A stretch of 64,000 nt of DNA, taken from positions 7,327,001 through 7,391,000 of the forward strand of contig NZ_CP069526.1 in NCBI RefSeq assembly GCF_016889705.1, read 5' to 3'. The notes beneath the pieces are model-generated. The model searched no databases. It worked only from the letters and a program-made list of their open reading frames with translations, and was not told where the DNA came from. The first letter of the stretch is position 1. Every line of letters starts with the position of its first letter. The position numbers and the translations under genes are program-made. This document shows positions 1 through 10,139 of the stretch, piece after piece. This DNA comes from Amycolatopsis sp. FDAARGOS 1241. Lineage in GTDB: Bacteria > Actinomycetota > Actinomycetes > Mycobacteriales > Pseudonocardiaceae.

Positions 1-489
1 CGGTGCGCCGATGCGCGCCTTGAGCTCCGCGACGTGCTGGGCCAGCCCGTCGAGCAGCGAGGCCGTGAAGTCCCGCAGTGCGCCGCGGTCGGTGAGCACG
101 CGGTGGCCGCGCGCGAGCTCGATCCCGGCGCCCAGCGTCCACGGCCCGGCCACCTGCGTCTTGACCACCGGCGGCGCGGCGCCGGCCTTCTCGCGGGCTT
201 CCTGCACGGCGTCGAGGTCCCACTGCAGCAGGTCACGCCCGCGGCGGTGGTCGTGCCCGGGCCGGCCCGCGACGCGGTAGCCGCTCGGCACGACCTCGAC
301 GGCGAGGTCCACGAGCAGCGCGGCGGTGCGGCCCAGTAGGTCCGCGCCCACGCCACGCGCGGGCAGCTCCGGCAGGTGTGGGAAGTCCGGCAGCTCGCCG
401 AACACGACGGCGGCCGCCTCGACCGGGTCCGTGCCCGGCATCGAACCGATCGCGGTGGCGGCGCCGTCGGGCCAGGCTCGTTCAGTCAC
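1..489 (-). CDS. MetE-like (cobalamin-independent) methionine synthase family protein, 3' part outside window
   Basis: The first 163 residues are visible, from a GTG start; the gene runs off the left edge. The N-terminal motif GSMPGTDPVEAA and the stretch around ELPDFPHLPELPARG are typical of the short actinobacterial MetE C-domain-like proteins (Rv3015c type). These proteins lie next to ligA and mnmA in mycobacteria. The family resembles the catalytic domain of B12-independent methionine synthase, but its true reaction is unproven. The zinc ligands would lie in the missing part, so activity cannot be judged here. Confidence 0.8.
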   Translation of the reverse strand, partial: MTERAWPDGAATAIGSMPGTDPVEAAAVVFGELPDFPHLPELPARGVGADLLGRTAALLVDLAVEVVPSGYRVAGRPGHDHRRGRDLLQWDLDAVQEAREKAGAAPPVVKTQVAGPWTLGAGIELARGHRVLTDRGALRDFTASLLDGLAQHVAELKARIGAP

Positions 490-540
490 GGGCGAATTCT
501 CGCCGACCGCGTCCCGGCGAGCGGCACCGGCCTCTCCCCA

Positions 541-554
541 CTCACCCGGGTGAG
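541..554. promoter_or_regulatory. 14-bp perfect palindrome between divergent genes
   Basis: CTCACCCGGGTGAG is a perfect palindrome in the gap between the MetE-like gene (left) and the LURP-one-like gene (right). It could be an operator shared by both genes. No family-specific match is recognised. Confidence 0.3.
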
Positions 555-621
555 CCGGACATTCGCCGCATATCCCTTTGCCAGCACCGATTTCGCGGAG
601 ACAGCGATACTCTGGATGGCC

Positions 622-1311
622 ATGACGAGTCCCTCGCCACCACCGCCGGGCCGGCACCCCGGCGAGGTGAACCCCGCCCGGCTGCGCCGGTGGGACGGCG
701 AGCCGCGGATCCCCGAACGCCGCTCGCCGCTCGTGGGCGGCACCCTGTTCACCGAAACCGTGCTCGTGGTCAGCCGCCGCGCCGCGGTCGTCGAGACCAG
801 CGAGGAGTACGGCGTCTTCGACCAGCACGGCGCCCGCCTGGGCGGCGTGGCCGACGTGAGCCAGGGCTTCCTGCGCAAAGCCGCGCGGCTGCTGCCGAAG
901 TACGACCAGTACGTGACGCACAAGTTCGAGGTTCGCGACGCCAACCACAGCACGGTGCTCAAGGTGGCGCGCCCGGCGAAGGACCTGCGCTCGCGCTACG
1001 TCGTCACCCGCGCGGACGAGACTCCGATCGGCGAGATCGTCCCCGCTCGCGGCACCGACGGCACGCGGTTCACCTTCGTCGTCGGCGGGCGGACGGTCGG
1101 CACGGTCACCGCCACGGGAGGCCAGTCCTGGGACGTCGTCATCGAGAACCACGCCGGCACCGAGATCGCGCGCCTCGGTGATCCACCGCCGGGCGCGACC
1201 GAGGACACCTACGTCGCCGAAATCCCGCGCCAGCTCCCCGAACCCCTGGCCAGCCTGGTCGTCGCGACGGCGCTGACGATCGACACCGCGCTGACCCGGG
1301 AAACCGCCTGA
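622..1311 (+). CDS. LURP-one-related/scramblase-like family protein
   Basis: The protein has about 229 residues and no signal peptide. The core is a run of beta-strands of the tubby/LURP-one type (FEVRDANHSTVLKVARP..., RYVVTRADETPIGEI...). Members of this fold bind lipids or membranes in some organisms, and bacterial roles are unknown. Two in-frame ATGs exist, at 616 and 622. A TANNNT hexamer (TACTCT, 608-613) lies about 8 bp before 622, which would suit a leaderless transcript, so 622 is preferred. It stands alone between divergent and co-directional neighbours. Confidence 0.6.
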   Translation: MTSPSPPPPGRHPGEVNPARLRRWDGEPRIPERRSPLVGGTLFTETVLVVSRRAAVVETSEEYGVFDQHGARLGGVADVSQGFLRKAARLLPKYDQYVTHKFEVRDANHSTVLKVARPAKDLRSRYVVTRADETPIGEIVPARGTDGTRFTFVVGGRTVGTVTATGGQSWDVVIENHAGTEIARLGDPPPGATEDTYVAEIPRQLPEPLASLVVATALTIDTALTRETA

Positions 1312-1414
1312 GCGAGTGACCGTTGTCTCAGGCCGTCCAGGTGGACAGGGCGCCGGTCAGCGCCCAATGTGAGGAAAGACGGGACGCCGGAGTCCTGCCT
1401 GGACGGAGGTCGCC

Positions 1415-2458
1415 GTGGAGCCGTTGCCCGAGGACAGCAACCGGAACTGGACGGAACCCGGGGTCTACGAGGTGGCCGCCGGCGTCTACCGGATCCCGTT
1501 GCCGTTGCCGAACGACGCGCTCCGTGCGGTGAACGTCTACGCCATCAGCGACGGCACCACGCTGGCGCTGGTCGACTCCGGCTGGGCGCTCACCGAGTCC
1601 CGCCAGCTGCTTTCCGACGCGCTGAAGGGCATCGGCGCCGAACTCGGTGACGTGCGGGAATTCCTGGTCACCCACGTGCACCGCGACCACTACACGCAGG
1701 CCGTGGTGCTGCGGCGCGAGTTCGGCAGCAAAGTGTCGCTGGGACAGCTGGAAGAACCATCCCTCAAGGTCACCGCGGATCCCGACCAGCTGCCGATGCA
1801 GGCGCAGGTCGAGCTCCTGCGCCACTGCGGCGCAGACGAGGTCATCGCCGCGCTGGCGAAGATGTTCGGCGACGTCCCGCGCCGCACCGACGTCGACCAG
1901 TGGGAGGACCCGGACGAGTGGCTTACGCCGGGCCGGCGCACGGTGCTGCCGAACCGCGAACTCGAAGTGGTTCACACCCCCGGCCACACCACGGGCCACG
2001 TCGTGTTCCTCGACGGCGCGGCCGGCCTGCTCTTCTCGGGTGACCACGTGCTCCCCCACATCACGCCGTCGATCGGCTTCCAGCCCGTGCCGGCGGATCT
2101 TCCGCTCAACGACTACCTCGACTCGCTCCGGCTCGTGCGCGCCCTGCCCGACCAGCGCCTGCTGCCCGCCCACGGCCCGGTGGCCGGCAGCGTCCACGAG
2201 CGCATCGACGAACTGCTCGAACACCACCGCCAGCGCTTGGAAACCATGGCGGCGCAGATCGACGCGGGCGCCAGCACCGCGTTCGACACGGCGAGCAGGC
2301 TGGGCTGGACCCGGCGCGGCCGCAAACTGTCCGAAATGGACGCCTTCAACCAGATGCTGGCCGTGCTGGAGACCGCGGCGCACCTGGATCTGCTGGTGTC
2401 GCAGGACAAACTCAGGGTGCAGACGATCGACGGGGTCCGCCACTACGGGACGAACTGA
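1415..2458 (+). CDS. MBL-fold metallo-hydrolase
   Basis: 347 residues. The zinc-binding signature appears as THVHRDHYTQ near residue 88, with downstream metal-ligand stretches HTPGHTTGH and SGDHVLPH. This is the glyoxalase-II-like branch, with a C-terminal helical region (HERIDELLEHHRQRLE) common in actinobacterial hydrolases annotated as MBL or lactamase-like. It probably hydrolyses a thioester or ester; the substrate is unknown. GTG is chosen because GGAGGT ends 4 nt upstream. A GNAT gene follows after 13 nt, so the two are probably co-transcribed. Confidence 0.8.
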   Translation: MEPLPEDSNRNWTEPGVYEVAAGVYRIPLPLPNDALRAVNVYAISDGTTLALVDSGWALTESRQLLSDALKGIGAELGDVREFLVTHVHRDHYTQAVVLRREFGSKVSLGQLEEPSLKVTADPDQLPMQAQVELLRHCGADEVIAALAKMFGDVPRRTDVDQWEDPDEWLTPGRRTVLPNRELEVVHTPGHTTGHVVFLDGAAGLLFSGDHVLPHITPSIGFQPVPADLPLNDYLDSLRLVRALPDQRLLPAHGPVAGSVHERIDELLEHHRQRLETMAAQIDAGASTAFDTASRLGWTRRGRKLSEMDAFNQMLAVLETAAHLDLLVSQDKLRVQTIDGVRHYGTN

Positions 2459-2471
2459 AACACTGGTCCCC

Positions 2472-2924
2472 ATGCCGGGAATCACCGTGCGGCGCGCCCG
2501 CCGCGAAGACGTCGGAACCATCGTCGAGCTGCTCGTGGACGACCAGCTCGGCGCGACGCGGGATTCGGCCGACGACCTCGAGCCCTACCTGCGCGCGTTC
2601 GAGGCCATCGACGCCGATCCGCAGCAGCTGCTTCTCGTCGCGACGGACGACGACGAGCCCGTGGCGACACTGCAGCTGACGTTCATCCCGGGCCTGGCCC
2701 GGCGAGGCGCGCTGCGCGGGCAGATCGAGGCCGTGCGCGTGCGCGCCGATCACCGGGGCGCGGGTCTGGGCGGTGAGCTGGTGCGGTGGGCGATCGACGA
2801 GTCGCGCCGGCGCGGGTGCGCGCTCGTGCAGCTGACGTCGGACACCTCGCGCACGGCCGCGCACCGGTTCTACGAGCGACTCGGCTTCACCGCGAGCCAC
2901 ACGGGGTTCAAGCTGCGGCTCTGA
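2472..2924 (+). CDS. GNAT family N-acetyltransferase
   Basis: 150 residues, starting MPGITVRRARREDVG. The acetyl-CoA loop is visible as VRADHRGAGLGGELVRWAI, and the C-terminal motif RFYERLGF is typical of Gcn5-related acetyltransferases. The acceptor is unknown. It follows the MBL hydrolase closely and converges with mnmA, leaving only 15 bp between the two stop codons. Confidence 0.8.
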   Translation: MPGITVRRARREDVGTIVELLVDDQLGATRDSADDLEPYLRAFEAIDADPQQLLLVATDDDEPVATLQLTFIPGLARRGALRGQIEAVRVRADHRGAGLGGELVRWAIDESRRRGCALVQLTSDTSRTAAHRFYERLGFTASHTGFKLRL

Positions 2925-2939
2925 CCGTCCACTGGGGAC

Positions 2940-4031
2940 TCAGCGGGTGCCGGAGATCTTCGCGCTGCCCAGCACGAGGTCACCGGCCCGCGCATCCGGC
3001 CGGTACAGCACCACGACCTGGCCCGGGGCGACGCCGCGCAGCGGTTCGCGCAGCTGGATGCTCACGCGGTCCCCGTCGGATTCCGCGACGGCTTCGGCGA
3101 TCCCGCCGTGCGCGCGGACCTGCACGACGCATTCGGTCGGCCCGTCGAGCGCCTCTCCGCCGGGCCAGATCGCGCGGTCGGCGTCGATCGTGTGCACACC
3201 CAGCCCCGTCTGGGACCCGACCTTCACCGTGCCGGAAACCGGCTCCAGCGACAGCACGTACCGCGGCCGGCCGTCGGCGGCGGGAGCGTCGATGCCGAGG
3301 CCCTTGCGCTGGCCGACGGTGAAGCCATGGACACCGGTGTGCCGCCCGAGCACGGCGCCGGTCTCGGCGTCGACCAGCCGGCCGGGCCGCTGGCCCAGCC
3401 GGTTCTCGAGGAACTTCTTGGTGTCGCCGTCGGGGATGAAGCAGATGTCGTGGCTGTCGGGCTTGTGGGCCACGGAAAGGCCGCGCCGCTCCGCCTCGGC
3501 GCGCACGTCGGACTTCCACGAGTCGCCGAGCGGAAAGATGGCGTGGGCGAGCTGCTCCGGCGTCAGCGAGGCCAGCACGTACGACTGGTCCTTGCCCTCG
3601 TCGGCGCTGCGCCGCAGCTGCAGCTCCCCGTCGACGGTCGCCAGCCGCGCGTAGTGGCCCGTGGCCACGGCGTCGAAACCCAGCGCCATGGCCTTGTCGA
3701 GCAGGGCCTCGAACTTGATCTTCTCGTTGCACGTCACGCAGGGGTTGGGCGTGCGCCCGGCCGCGTACTCACCGACGAAGGTCTCCACGACCTCTTCGGT
3801 GAACCGCTCGGCGAAATCCCAGATGTAGAACGGAATCCCGAGGATGTCGGCGGCGCGGCGAGCGTCGTGCGAGTCCTCGATCGTGCAGCAGCCACGCGAG
3901 CCCGTGCGCAGGGTGCCGGGTTTCGCCGACAGCGCCAGGTGCACGCCGACGACGTCGTGGCCCGCGTCGACCGCGCGCGCGGCGGCAACGGCCGAATCGA
4001 CTCCTCCGCTCATGGCGGCCAGTACCCGCAT
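2940..4031 (-). CDS. mnmA: tRNA-specific 2-thiouridylase MnmA
   Basis: 363 residues. Thiolates U34 of the Lys, Glu and Gln tRNAs. The PP-loop SGGVDS lies at residues 8-13, the catalytic cysteine in NPCVTC at 98 and the second cysteine in DICFIPDG at 197. The length is normal. It lies 4 nt after a cysteine desulfurase gene in the same direction. This is the usual actinobacterial pairing, in which the desulfurase supplies the persulfide sulfur. Confidence 0.95.
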   Translation of the reverse strand: MRVLAAMSGGVDSAVAAARAVDAGHDVVGVHLALSAKPGTLRTGSRGCCTIEDSHDARRAADILGIPFYIWDFAERFTEEVVETFVGEYAAGRTPNPCVTCNEKIKFEALLDKAMALGFDAVATGHYARLATVDGELQLRRSADEGKDQSYVLASLTPEQLAHAIFPLGDSWKSDVRAEAERRGLSVAHKPDSHDICFIPDGDTKKFLENRLGQRPGRLVDAETGAVLGRHTGVHGFTVGQRKGLGIDAPAADGRPRYVLSLEPVSGTVKVGSQTGLGVHTIDADRAIWPGGEALDGPTECVVQVRAHGGIAEAVAESDGDRVSIQLREPLRGVAPGQVVVLYRPDARAGDLVLGSAKISGTR

Positions 4032-4035
4032 TACC

Positions 4036-5229
4036 TCACACCTCTTGCTTCTGGGTCTGCTTGCGCATGCCGGCGAGCCCCGCCTGCCGCGCCCGGGCGA
4101 CGACCCCGCCGATCTCGCGCGCGAGCGCGGAGACGTCCTCCAGCGTCGACGTGTGGCCGAGTGAGAACCGCAGCGAGCCGCGCGCGGCGGCCGCGTCGGC
4201 GCCCATCGCGAGCAGCACGTGGCTCGGTTCGGCGACGCCGGCGGTGCAGGCCGAGCCGGTGGAGCACTCGATGCCCTTGGCGTCGAGCAGCATCAGGAGG
4301 CTGTCGCCGGCGCAGCCGGGGAACGTGAAGTGGGCGTGGCCGGGCAGGCGTTCGCCGCCGCCGTTGAGGACCGCGTCGGGCACCTCGCGCCGGACGGCTT
4401 CGATGAGCTCATCGCGCAGCTTCCCGACGCGGTCGGCGTACTCGGCGCGGCCTTCGGTGGCCACGCGCACCGCGGCGGCGAAGCTGACGATCGCCGGGAC
4501 GTCGAGCGTGCCCGACCGCACGCTGCGCTCCTGGCCGCCACCGTGCAGCACGGGCGTGCACTCGGTGTCGCGGCTCAGCAGCAGGGCACCGACGCCGTAC
4601 GGCCCGCCGAGCTTGTGGCCCGTCAGGGTCAGTGCGGACGCGCCGCTGGCGGCGAAGTCGACCGGGACGGCGCCGACGGCCTGCACGGCGTCGGTGTGCA
4701 GCGGGATCTCGTGCTCGGCGCAGATGGCGGCGAGCTCGGTGATCGGGTTGATCGTGCCGACCTCGTTGTTGGCCCACATGACCGTGACCAGGGCGACCGT
4801 CTCGGGCGACGAGCCGATGGCCTCGCGCAGGGTCTCGGGCGAGACACGGCCGTGGTCGTCGACCTCGAGCCACGTGATCTCGGCGCCGCTGTGGGACTCG
4901 AGCCACTCGACGGTGTCGAGCACGGCGTGGTGCTCCACGGAGCTGCACAGGACGCGGTTGCGCTCGGCGCACCCGCTCTGGCGCGCCCAGTAGATGCCCT
5001 TGACCGCGAGGTTGTCACTCTCCGTGCCACCGCCGGTGAAGATGACCTCCGACGGCCGGGCGCCCAGCGCGTCGGCGATGATCTCGCGCGACTCCTCGAC
5101 AACGCGACGCGCGCGGCGGCCCGAGGAGTGCAGCGCGGAGGCGTTGCCCACGGTGGACAAAGCCTCGGTCATCGCCGCTACGGCTTCGGGCAGCATCGGC
5201 GTGGTCGCTGCGTGGTCGAGATAGGTCAT
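4036..5229 (-). CDS. iscS: cysteine desulfurase (IscS/NifS type)
   Basis: 397 residues. A PLP enzyme that converts cysteine to alanine and an enzyme-bound persulfide. The PLP lysine is in TLTGHKLGG (K206) and the active cysteine in STGSACTAG (C328). The class-V aminotransferase fold is complete from [16 protein letters not shown] onward. It is followed by mnmA after 4 nt, so tRNA thiolation is a likely sulfur sink. Iron-sulfur cluster supply may be a second role; no iscU or suf genes are near. Confidence 0.93.
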   Translation of the reverse strand: MTYLDHAATTPMLPEAVAAMTEALSTVGNASALHSSGRRARRVVEESREIIADALGARPSEVIFTGGGTESDNLAVKGIYWARQSGCAERNRVLCSSVEHHAVLDTVEWLESHSGAEITWLEVDDHGRVSPETLREAIGSSPETVALVTVMWANNEVGTINPITELAAICAEHEIPLHTDAVQAVGAVPVDFAASGASALTLTGHKLGGPYGVGALLLSRDTECTPVLHGGGQERSVRSGTLDVPAIVSFAAAVRVATEGRAEYADRVGKLRDELIEAVRREVPDAVLNGGGERLPGHAHFTFPGCAGDSLLMLLDAKGIECSTGSACTAGVAEPSHVLLAMGADAAAARGSLRFSLGHTSTLEDVSALAREIGGVVARARQAGLAGMRKQTQKQEV

Positions 5230-5293
5230 CGCCTCCTCAGGGTAGTCCGCTCCGGCCGGTGACGAAGGTCGCCCTGGGCCCGGAAGTGGTCTG

Positions 5294-6428
<1,135 letters not shown>

Positions 6429-6434
6429 GATCGC

Positions 6435-6465
6435 AGACTGCTACCTCCATCGCGGTGGAGGTCAA
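6435..6465 (-). promoter_or_regulatory. MerR/SoxR-type promoter of the MFS gene
   Basis: Read on the minus strand, TTGACC (6465-6460) is followed by a 19-bp spacer and CAGTCT (6440-6435). Within the spacer lies the inverted repeat ACCTCCA-N6-TGGAGGT (6443-6462). An overlong 19-bp spacer carrying an ACCTC...GAGGT dyad is the hallmark of promoters controlled by MerR-family activators. The predicted start site falls on the A of the ATG at 6428, which suggests leaderless translation. No merR gene is visible in the window. Confidence 0.6.
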
Positions 6466-6469
6466 GCGA

Positions 6470-7729
6470 TTATCCCGCCGTCCGGTGCACCGGCGCCGCT
6501 TCGAGCCGCAGGTCGTGCGCGAGCGCCGCGGCCTCCCCACGGGAGCTGACTTCGAGCTTCTCCAGGAGGTTGCGCACGTGGAACTTCACGGTGTGCTCGG
6601 ACAGCTGCAGCCGCGCGGCGATCTGCCGGTTGCGCAGTCCCTGCGAAATCCCCGTCAGGACTTCGAGTTCGCGCGCGTTGAGCCGGTCGAGCGGGCGCAG
6701 CTCGGGTGGCTCGACCGGGTCGAGCGGCAGCGCGGCGGTGATCGTCGTGCCCCAGCCTTCGACGGCGTCGATCTCCCAGCTGCCGCCCAGCGGCGTGATG
6801 CGTTCGGTGAGACCGGGATCGACGACGACGCCGGGCACCGCCGGGTCGTCGTCGCGAACGGTGATGCGGAGGGCGGAGCCGTCGAGACGCCAGGACGCGC
6901 GGATGCGGGTCGTGCCGGCGCGGTCCAGCGCGGCCATCACGAGGCCGCGCGTGACCGTGCGCGCCGTGTGGGCGATGTCCTGGCGCAGCCGGCGGTCTTC
7001 GGCGGGCCCGGCGAGGTCGACGGCGACGTCGGCGTGGCCGACGATCGGCGCGAGCTGGTCGGCGAGCACGCCGAACGCGGCGCGCGCCGGCTCCGCGGTC
7101 AGCGCCTGATCGCGGCCGGCCGCGGCCTTCAGGTCCACGAGCGCGCGGGCAGCCAGGTCGGTCGCGGTCTGGCGCGCGGCCGCATCGGCGAGCCGGCCGG
7201 AGCGCAGCACGGACAGGAGCGCGACGAGCGTCGCCGCGTGCGTCTGGCCGAGGTCGGTGGTGGTCTGGGCGCGCGCGGCCGCGGCGGCGAGGTTGCCGGC
7301 GAGCACGTCGGGGCTGGGGTCGACCGCGCGCTGCCCGGCGTCGACGCTGGTCAGCTGCCACAGCCGCGCGGAGAGGCGCAGCGCCGTGGCCGAGGGTTCG
7401 GCTTCGTTCGGGACGAGGGCGATCACCGCGCCGTTGCCGACGGCCGGGCGCGAGGCGAGCAGGACGACGCGGCGTTCGGCCCCGGCGAGCACCCCGTCGA
7501 GGACAACTGCTTCACCCGGCACGGCGCGTTCGGCGAGGTGGTCGAGCTCGGCGCTCGTGACGGCGTCGGTGACCGACTGGTCGCCGGTGACCTTGAACGG
7601 GCTGCGCGTGCAGTCGCCCGTCTGCATGGCCGCGGCGCGGTGCGGCAGCACGGCGGCGAGCTCGTGGGAGAACCGGGGCAGCATCTCGGGCCGCGGCGCG
7701 GAGACGACGCGCACGGCGACGTCGAGCAC
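6470..7729 (-). CDS. LuxR-family regulator with sensor-kinase-like ATPase region
   Basis: 419 residues. The C-terminal 60 residues form a LuxR/NarL helix-turn-helix (LNARELEVLTGISQGLRNRQIAARL...EHTVKFHVRNLLEKL). Before it is a degenerate histidine-kinase-type ATPase region (IRASWRLDGSALRITVRDDD, GSWEIDAVEGWGTTITAALPL) and a helical N-terminal part. It is probably a one-component regulator. The start is uncertain. An ATG at 7759 reads only four codons before an in-frame TGA at 7747-7745, and the GTG at 7729 is the next start, without a clear Shine-Dalgarno. It lies 41 bp upstream of the MFS gene and diverges from the oxidoreductase at 7899. Confidence 0.7.
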   Translation of the reverse strand: MLDVAVRVVSAPRPEMLPRFSHELAAVLPHRAAAMQTGDCTRSPFKVTGDQSVTDAVTSAELDHLAERAVPGEAVVLDGVLAGAERRVVLLASRPAVGNGAVIALVPNEAEPSATALRLSARLWQLTSVDAGQRAVDPSPDVLAGNLAAAAARAQTTTDLGQTHAATLVALLSVLRSGRLADAAARQTATDLAARALVDLKAAAGRDQALTAEPARAAFGVLADQLAPIVGHADVAVDLAGPAEDRRLRQDIAHTARTVTRGLVMAALDRAGTTRIRASWRLDGSALRITVRDDDPAVPGVVVDPGLTERITPLGGSWEIDAVEGWGTTITAALPLDPVEPPELRPLDRLNARELEVLTGISQGLRNRQIAARLQLSEHTVKFHVRNLLEKLEVSSRGEAAALAHDLRLEAAPVHRTAG

Positions 7730-7792
7730 GTGCGCCGGGTCGGTTCAGGTTCCGTCCATGCGTCAACAGTAGGCGCGCCCGGGGTGGCGGGG

Positions 7793-7826
7793 GCTGCTCG
7801 TCCGGCTGGTGAACGCTGCTCGTCCG
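7793..7826. promoter_or_regulatory. direct repeat in the luxR-oxidoreductase divergent region
   Basis: GCTGCTCGTCCG occurs at 7793-7804 and again at 7815-7826, with a period of 22 bp (two helical turns). The position between two divergent starts suits a regulator site. The LuxR-type protein encoded to the left is the obvious candidate, but this is inference. Confidence 0.35.
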
Positions 7827-7898
7827 AGCGGTTCGGATCGGGCCGCGGCACAGTTGACTGGAGGAAACACGAACAACCGAAGGGGAGTACGAACGACC

Positions 7899-8804
7899 AT
7901 GCGAGCCATCACCTTCGCCGAGTACGGCGGGCCGGACGTGCTGCGGCTGAGCGAAGTACCGGTGCCCGAGCCCGGCCCGGGGCAGGTCCGCGTCGCCGTG
8001 CGGCGCGCGGGTGTGAACCCCATCGACTGGAAGATCCGCAGCGGCGCCATGGCCGAGGGGTCCGCGCCGGAGCGCCCGCAGATCCCGGGCGCCGAGTTCT
8101 CGGGCGTCGTCGACGCGGTCGGCGACGGCGCGGGCTTCGCCGTCGGCGACGAGGTCTTCGGCTGGTCCGCCACCGGCTCTTACGCCGAGTACGCGCTGGC
8201 CGGGGCCATCGCGCGCAAGCCGGCGGACCTCTCGTGGGAAGACGCCGCGGCGCTGCCCGTGGCGGGCGAAACGGCACTGCGCGTGCTGCGGCAGCTCGAC
8301 GTCAAGTCCGGCGAAGTGCTGCTGATCCACGGGGCGAGCGGCACCGTGGGCCGCTTCGCCACGCAGGCGGCCGTCGCGCTGGGCGCGACGGTGATCGGCA
8401 CGGCGGGGCAGCGCAGTCTCAACGACGTCAAGGCGCTGGGCGCCATCCCGGTGCTCTACGGCGACGGCTGGCCGCAGCGCGTGCGCGAAGCGGCCGACCG
8501 CCCCGTGGCCGCGGTGTTCGACGCGTCGGGCCACGGCGTGCTGCCGGACTCCGTCGAACTGCTCGGCTCGAAGGACCGCGTCATCACGATCGCCGACGGC
8601 GCCGCCTTCGAACTGGGCCTGCCCTTCTCCGCCGGCGGTGCCAACGACGCGACGCCCGAGGTGCTGGCGGAAATCCTCCAGCACGTGGGCCGCGGCCTGC
8701 GGATCGCGCACGGCAGCAGCTACCCGCTCGAGGAAGCTGCGGCCGCGCAGCAGGAGAGCCAGGCGGGGCACCCGGGCGGGAAGATCACGCTCGTCGTGTC
8801 CTGA
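7899..8804 (+). CDS. NADP-dependent quinone oxidoreductase (MDR superfamily)
   Basis: 301 residues. Zinc-free medium-chain dehydrogenase/reductase with a GroES-like N-terminal half (MRAITFAEYGGPDVLRLSEVPVPEPGPGQVRV) and a nucleotide-binding motif HGASGTVGRFATQAAV near residue 145. Such enzymes reduce quinones or enones. The start is set by AGGGGAG at 7881-7887. The last 16 codons and the stop region are duplicated, with mutations, about 390 bp downstream. Confidence 0.85.
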   Translation: MRAITFAEYGGPDVLRLSEVPVPEPGPGQVRVAVRRAGVNPIDWKIRSGAMAEGSAPERPQIPGAEFSGVVDAVGDGAGFAVGDEVFGWSATGSYAEYALAGAIARKPADLSWEDAAALPVAGETALRVLRQLDVKSGEVLLIHGASGTVGRFATQAAVALGATVIGTAGQRSLNDVKALGAIPVLYGDGWPQRVREAADRPVAAVFDASGHGVLPDSVELLGSKDRVITIADGAAFELGLPFSAGGANDATPEVLAEILQHVGRGLRIAHGSSYPLEEAAAAQQESQAGHPGGKITLVVS

Positions 8805-9202
8805 CCGGCGGCGGGCCTGGCCGGGGCGGACGGTGGTCCGAACGGCCAGGCTCGGCAAGCCGGCCTGCCCGGGCCGGCAGCGAAAGGGCGGCTGGGTTCC
8901 TTCGACCGGGGCCATCGCACAACCAGCGCTGTCAGCGAACCGGCCACGGCTTCGGGGCAGCCGCGGAGCAGCACCAACCCGAGCACCCCGAGTGGAAGCC
9001 CCCATTCGTTTTCGCCTGTCGAATCGCGCGCAGGCAACCCCACCGGGAAAGCGCGGCTGCGGGCTTCTCCCCTCATCGAAACCGGCCCGCGAACAGCGGC
9101 GTGCGGGCACCGGCGCCGCGGCTCGGCGGCCTCGCGGCAGGAGAGCCAGGCGGGGGACCCCTGCAGGAAGATCACGCTCGTCGTGTCCCGACCGGCCGCG
9201 GG
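8750..9202 (+). repeat. duplicated 3' end of the oxidoreductase gene plus 321-bp spacer
   Basis: 8750-8815 (the end of the gene and its stop) and 9137-9202 match over about 66 bp with 6 differences. The second copy still reads ESQAG...KITLVVS, but the stop is changed to CGA. The 321 bp between them holds no gene I can support; the open frames across it have no recognisable family motif. The gap therefore consists of this degenerate duplication followed by a terminator. Confidence 0.7.
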
Positions 9203-9207
9203 AGACG

Positions 9208-9240
9208 AAAACGCGGGTGCCCCGGCGGCACCCGCGTTTT
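9208..9240. terminator. bidirectional intrinsic terminator
   Basis: A perfect 14-bp stem (AAAACGCGGGTGCC at 9208-9221, complement at 9227-9240) with a 5-nt loop ends in TTTT on either strand. It lies between the oxidoreductase (+) and the convergent acyltransferase operon (-), so it can serve both. Confidence 0.85.
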
Positions 9241-9248
9241 CCGTGCGG

Positions 9249-10139
9249 TCAGTGAACCGGGTGCGCCTCGGCCTTCGAAGTCCCGATGGGCTTCGCCCGG
9301 CGGCGGCCCTGGGCCGGGATGCGGACGGTGCCGAGGGCGGAGTGGACGGACGCCTCGGCGAGAGCGGCCAGCGATCGGCGGTCCCCGGCGCGGCCGGGGG
9401 CGATTTCGGGGCACACGTGCGCCTCCAGGACCAGCCCGCGCAGCGCGGCGACCCGCCGAAGGGACGCGATGAGGGATTCCGGGCCGATGAACGCGGGCCG
9501 GCTGGTCTCGCGGCCGTCGGCGAGGCGGTAGCGCAACGCGATGGGGCGGACGGGCACACCGCCGTCGATGGCGGCCTGGAAAGTGGCCGTGGTGAAGCGG
9601 CCCGCCGCCAGGCCGCACCACGTGGTGCCTTCCGGCGTGACGTTCACGAGCGAGCCGGAGCGCAGCGCGTCCGCGAGTTCGGTCATGGTGCCCGGCAGCG
9701 TGCGCAGCCGTTCACGGTCGAGGAAGATGCTGCCGCCGCGGCGCACGAGGGTGCCCAGCACCGGCCAGGAGCCGATTTCGACCTTCGCGAGGGCGCGCAT
9801 CGGGCGCAGCGCGTTGATCGCGACGATGTCCAGCCACGAGATGTGGTTGTTCACCACCAGCGCACCGCGGCCGGCGGGCGCGGCGAGGAAGTCCGCACCG
9901 CCGTGGACCACGAGCTTCACGCCGAACGCGCGCAGCACCGAGCGGAAGATGGTGCGCACCAGGCGTTCCCGGCCGCGGCCGCGCAGCACGAGCAGCAGCG
10001 GCGCCGCCAGGAGCGCGGTGAAGACGACCCCGATCGCCGACGCGAAGCGCAGGACGCGGCGGGGGAAGGAAACCGTCTCGAAGCCGTCGGTGAGGCAGTC
10101 GTCGCCGCAGGGCGACGTCGGCATCCAGGCGTGGCTCAT
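9249..10139 (-). CDS. 1-acyl-glycerol-3-phosphate acyltransferase (PlsC-like)
   Basis: 296 residues. The acyltransferase box HISWLD (H99, D104) and the substrate box around TPEGTTW are present, with a hydrophobic segment at residues 36-52 for membrane association. It transfers an acyl chain to a lysophospholipid or related acceptor. The start codon overlaps the stop of the upstream GNAT gene (ATGA). This pair matches the Rv3026c-Rv3027c arrangement in mycobacteria, which suggests a joint role in lipid acylation. Confidence 0.85.
   Translation of the reverse strand: MSHAWMPTSPCGDDCLTDGFETVSFPRRVLRFASAIGVVFTALLAAPLLLVLRGRGRERLVRTIFRSVLRAFGVKLVVHGGADFLAAPAGRGALVVNNHISWLDIVAINALRPMRALAKVEIGSWPVLGTLVRRGGSIFLDRERLRTLPGTMTELADALRSGSLVNVTPEGTTWCGLAAGRFTTATFQAAIDGGVPVRPIALRYRLADGRETSRPAFIGPESLIASLRRVAALRGLVLEAHVCPEIAPGRAGDRRSLAALAEASVHSALGTVRIPAQGRRRAKPIGTSKAEAHPVH

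Noticed and set aside
6455..9472. A 1005-residue open frame on the plus strand
   Set aside because: It crosses the LuxR gene in antisense and the oxidoreductase in another frame, and its sequence is low-complexity Arg/Gly/Ala.
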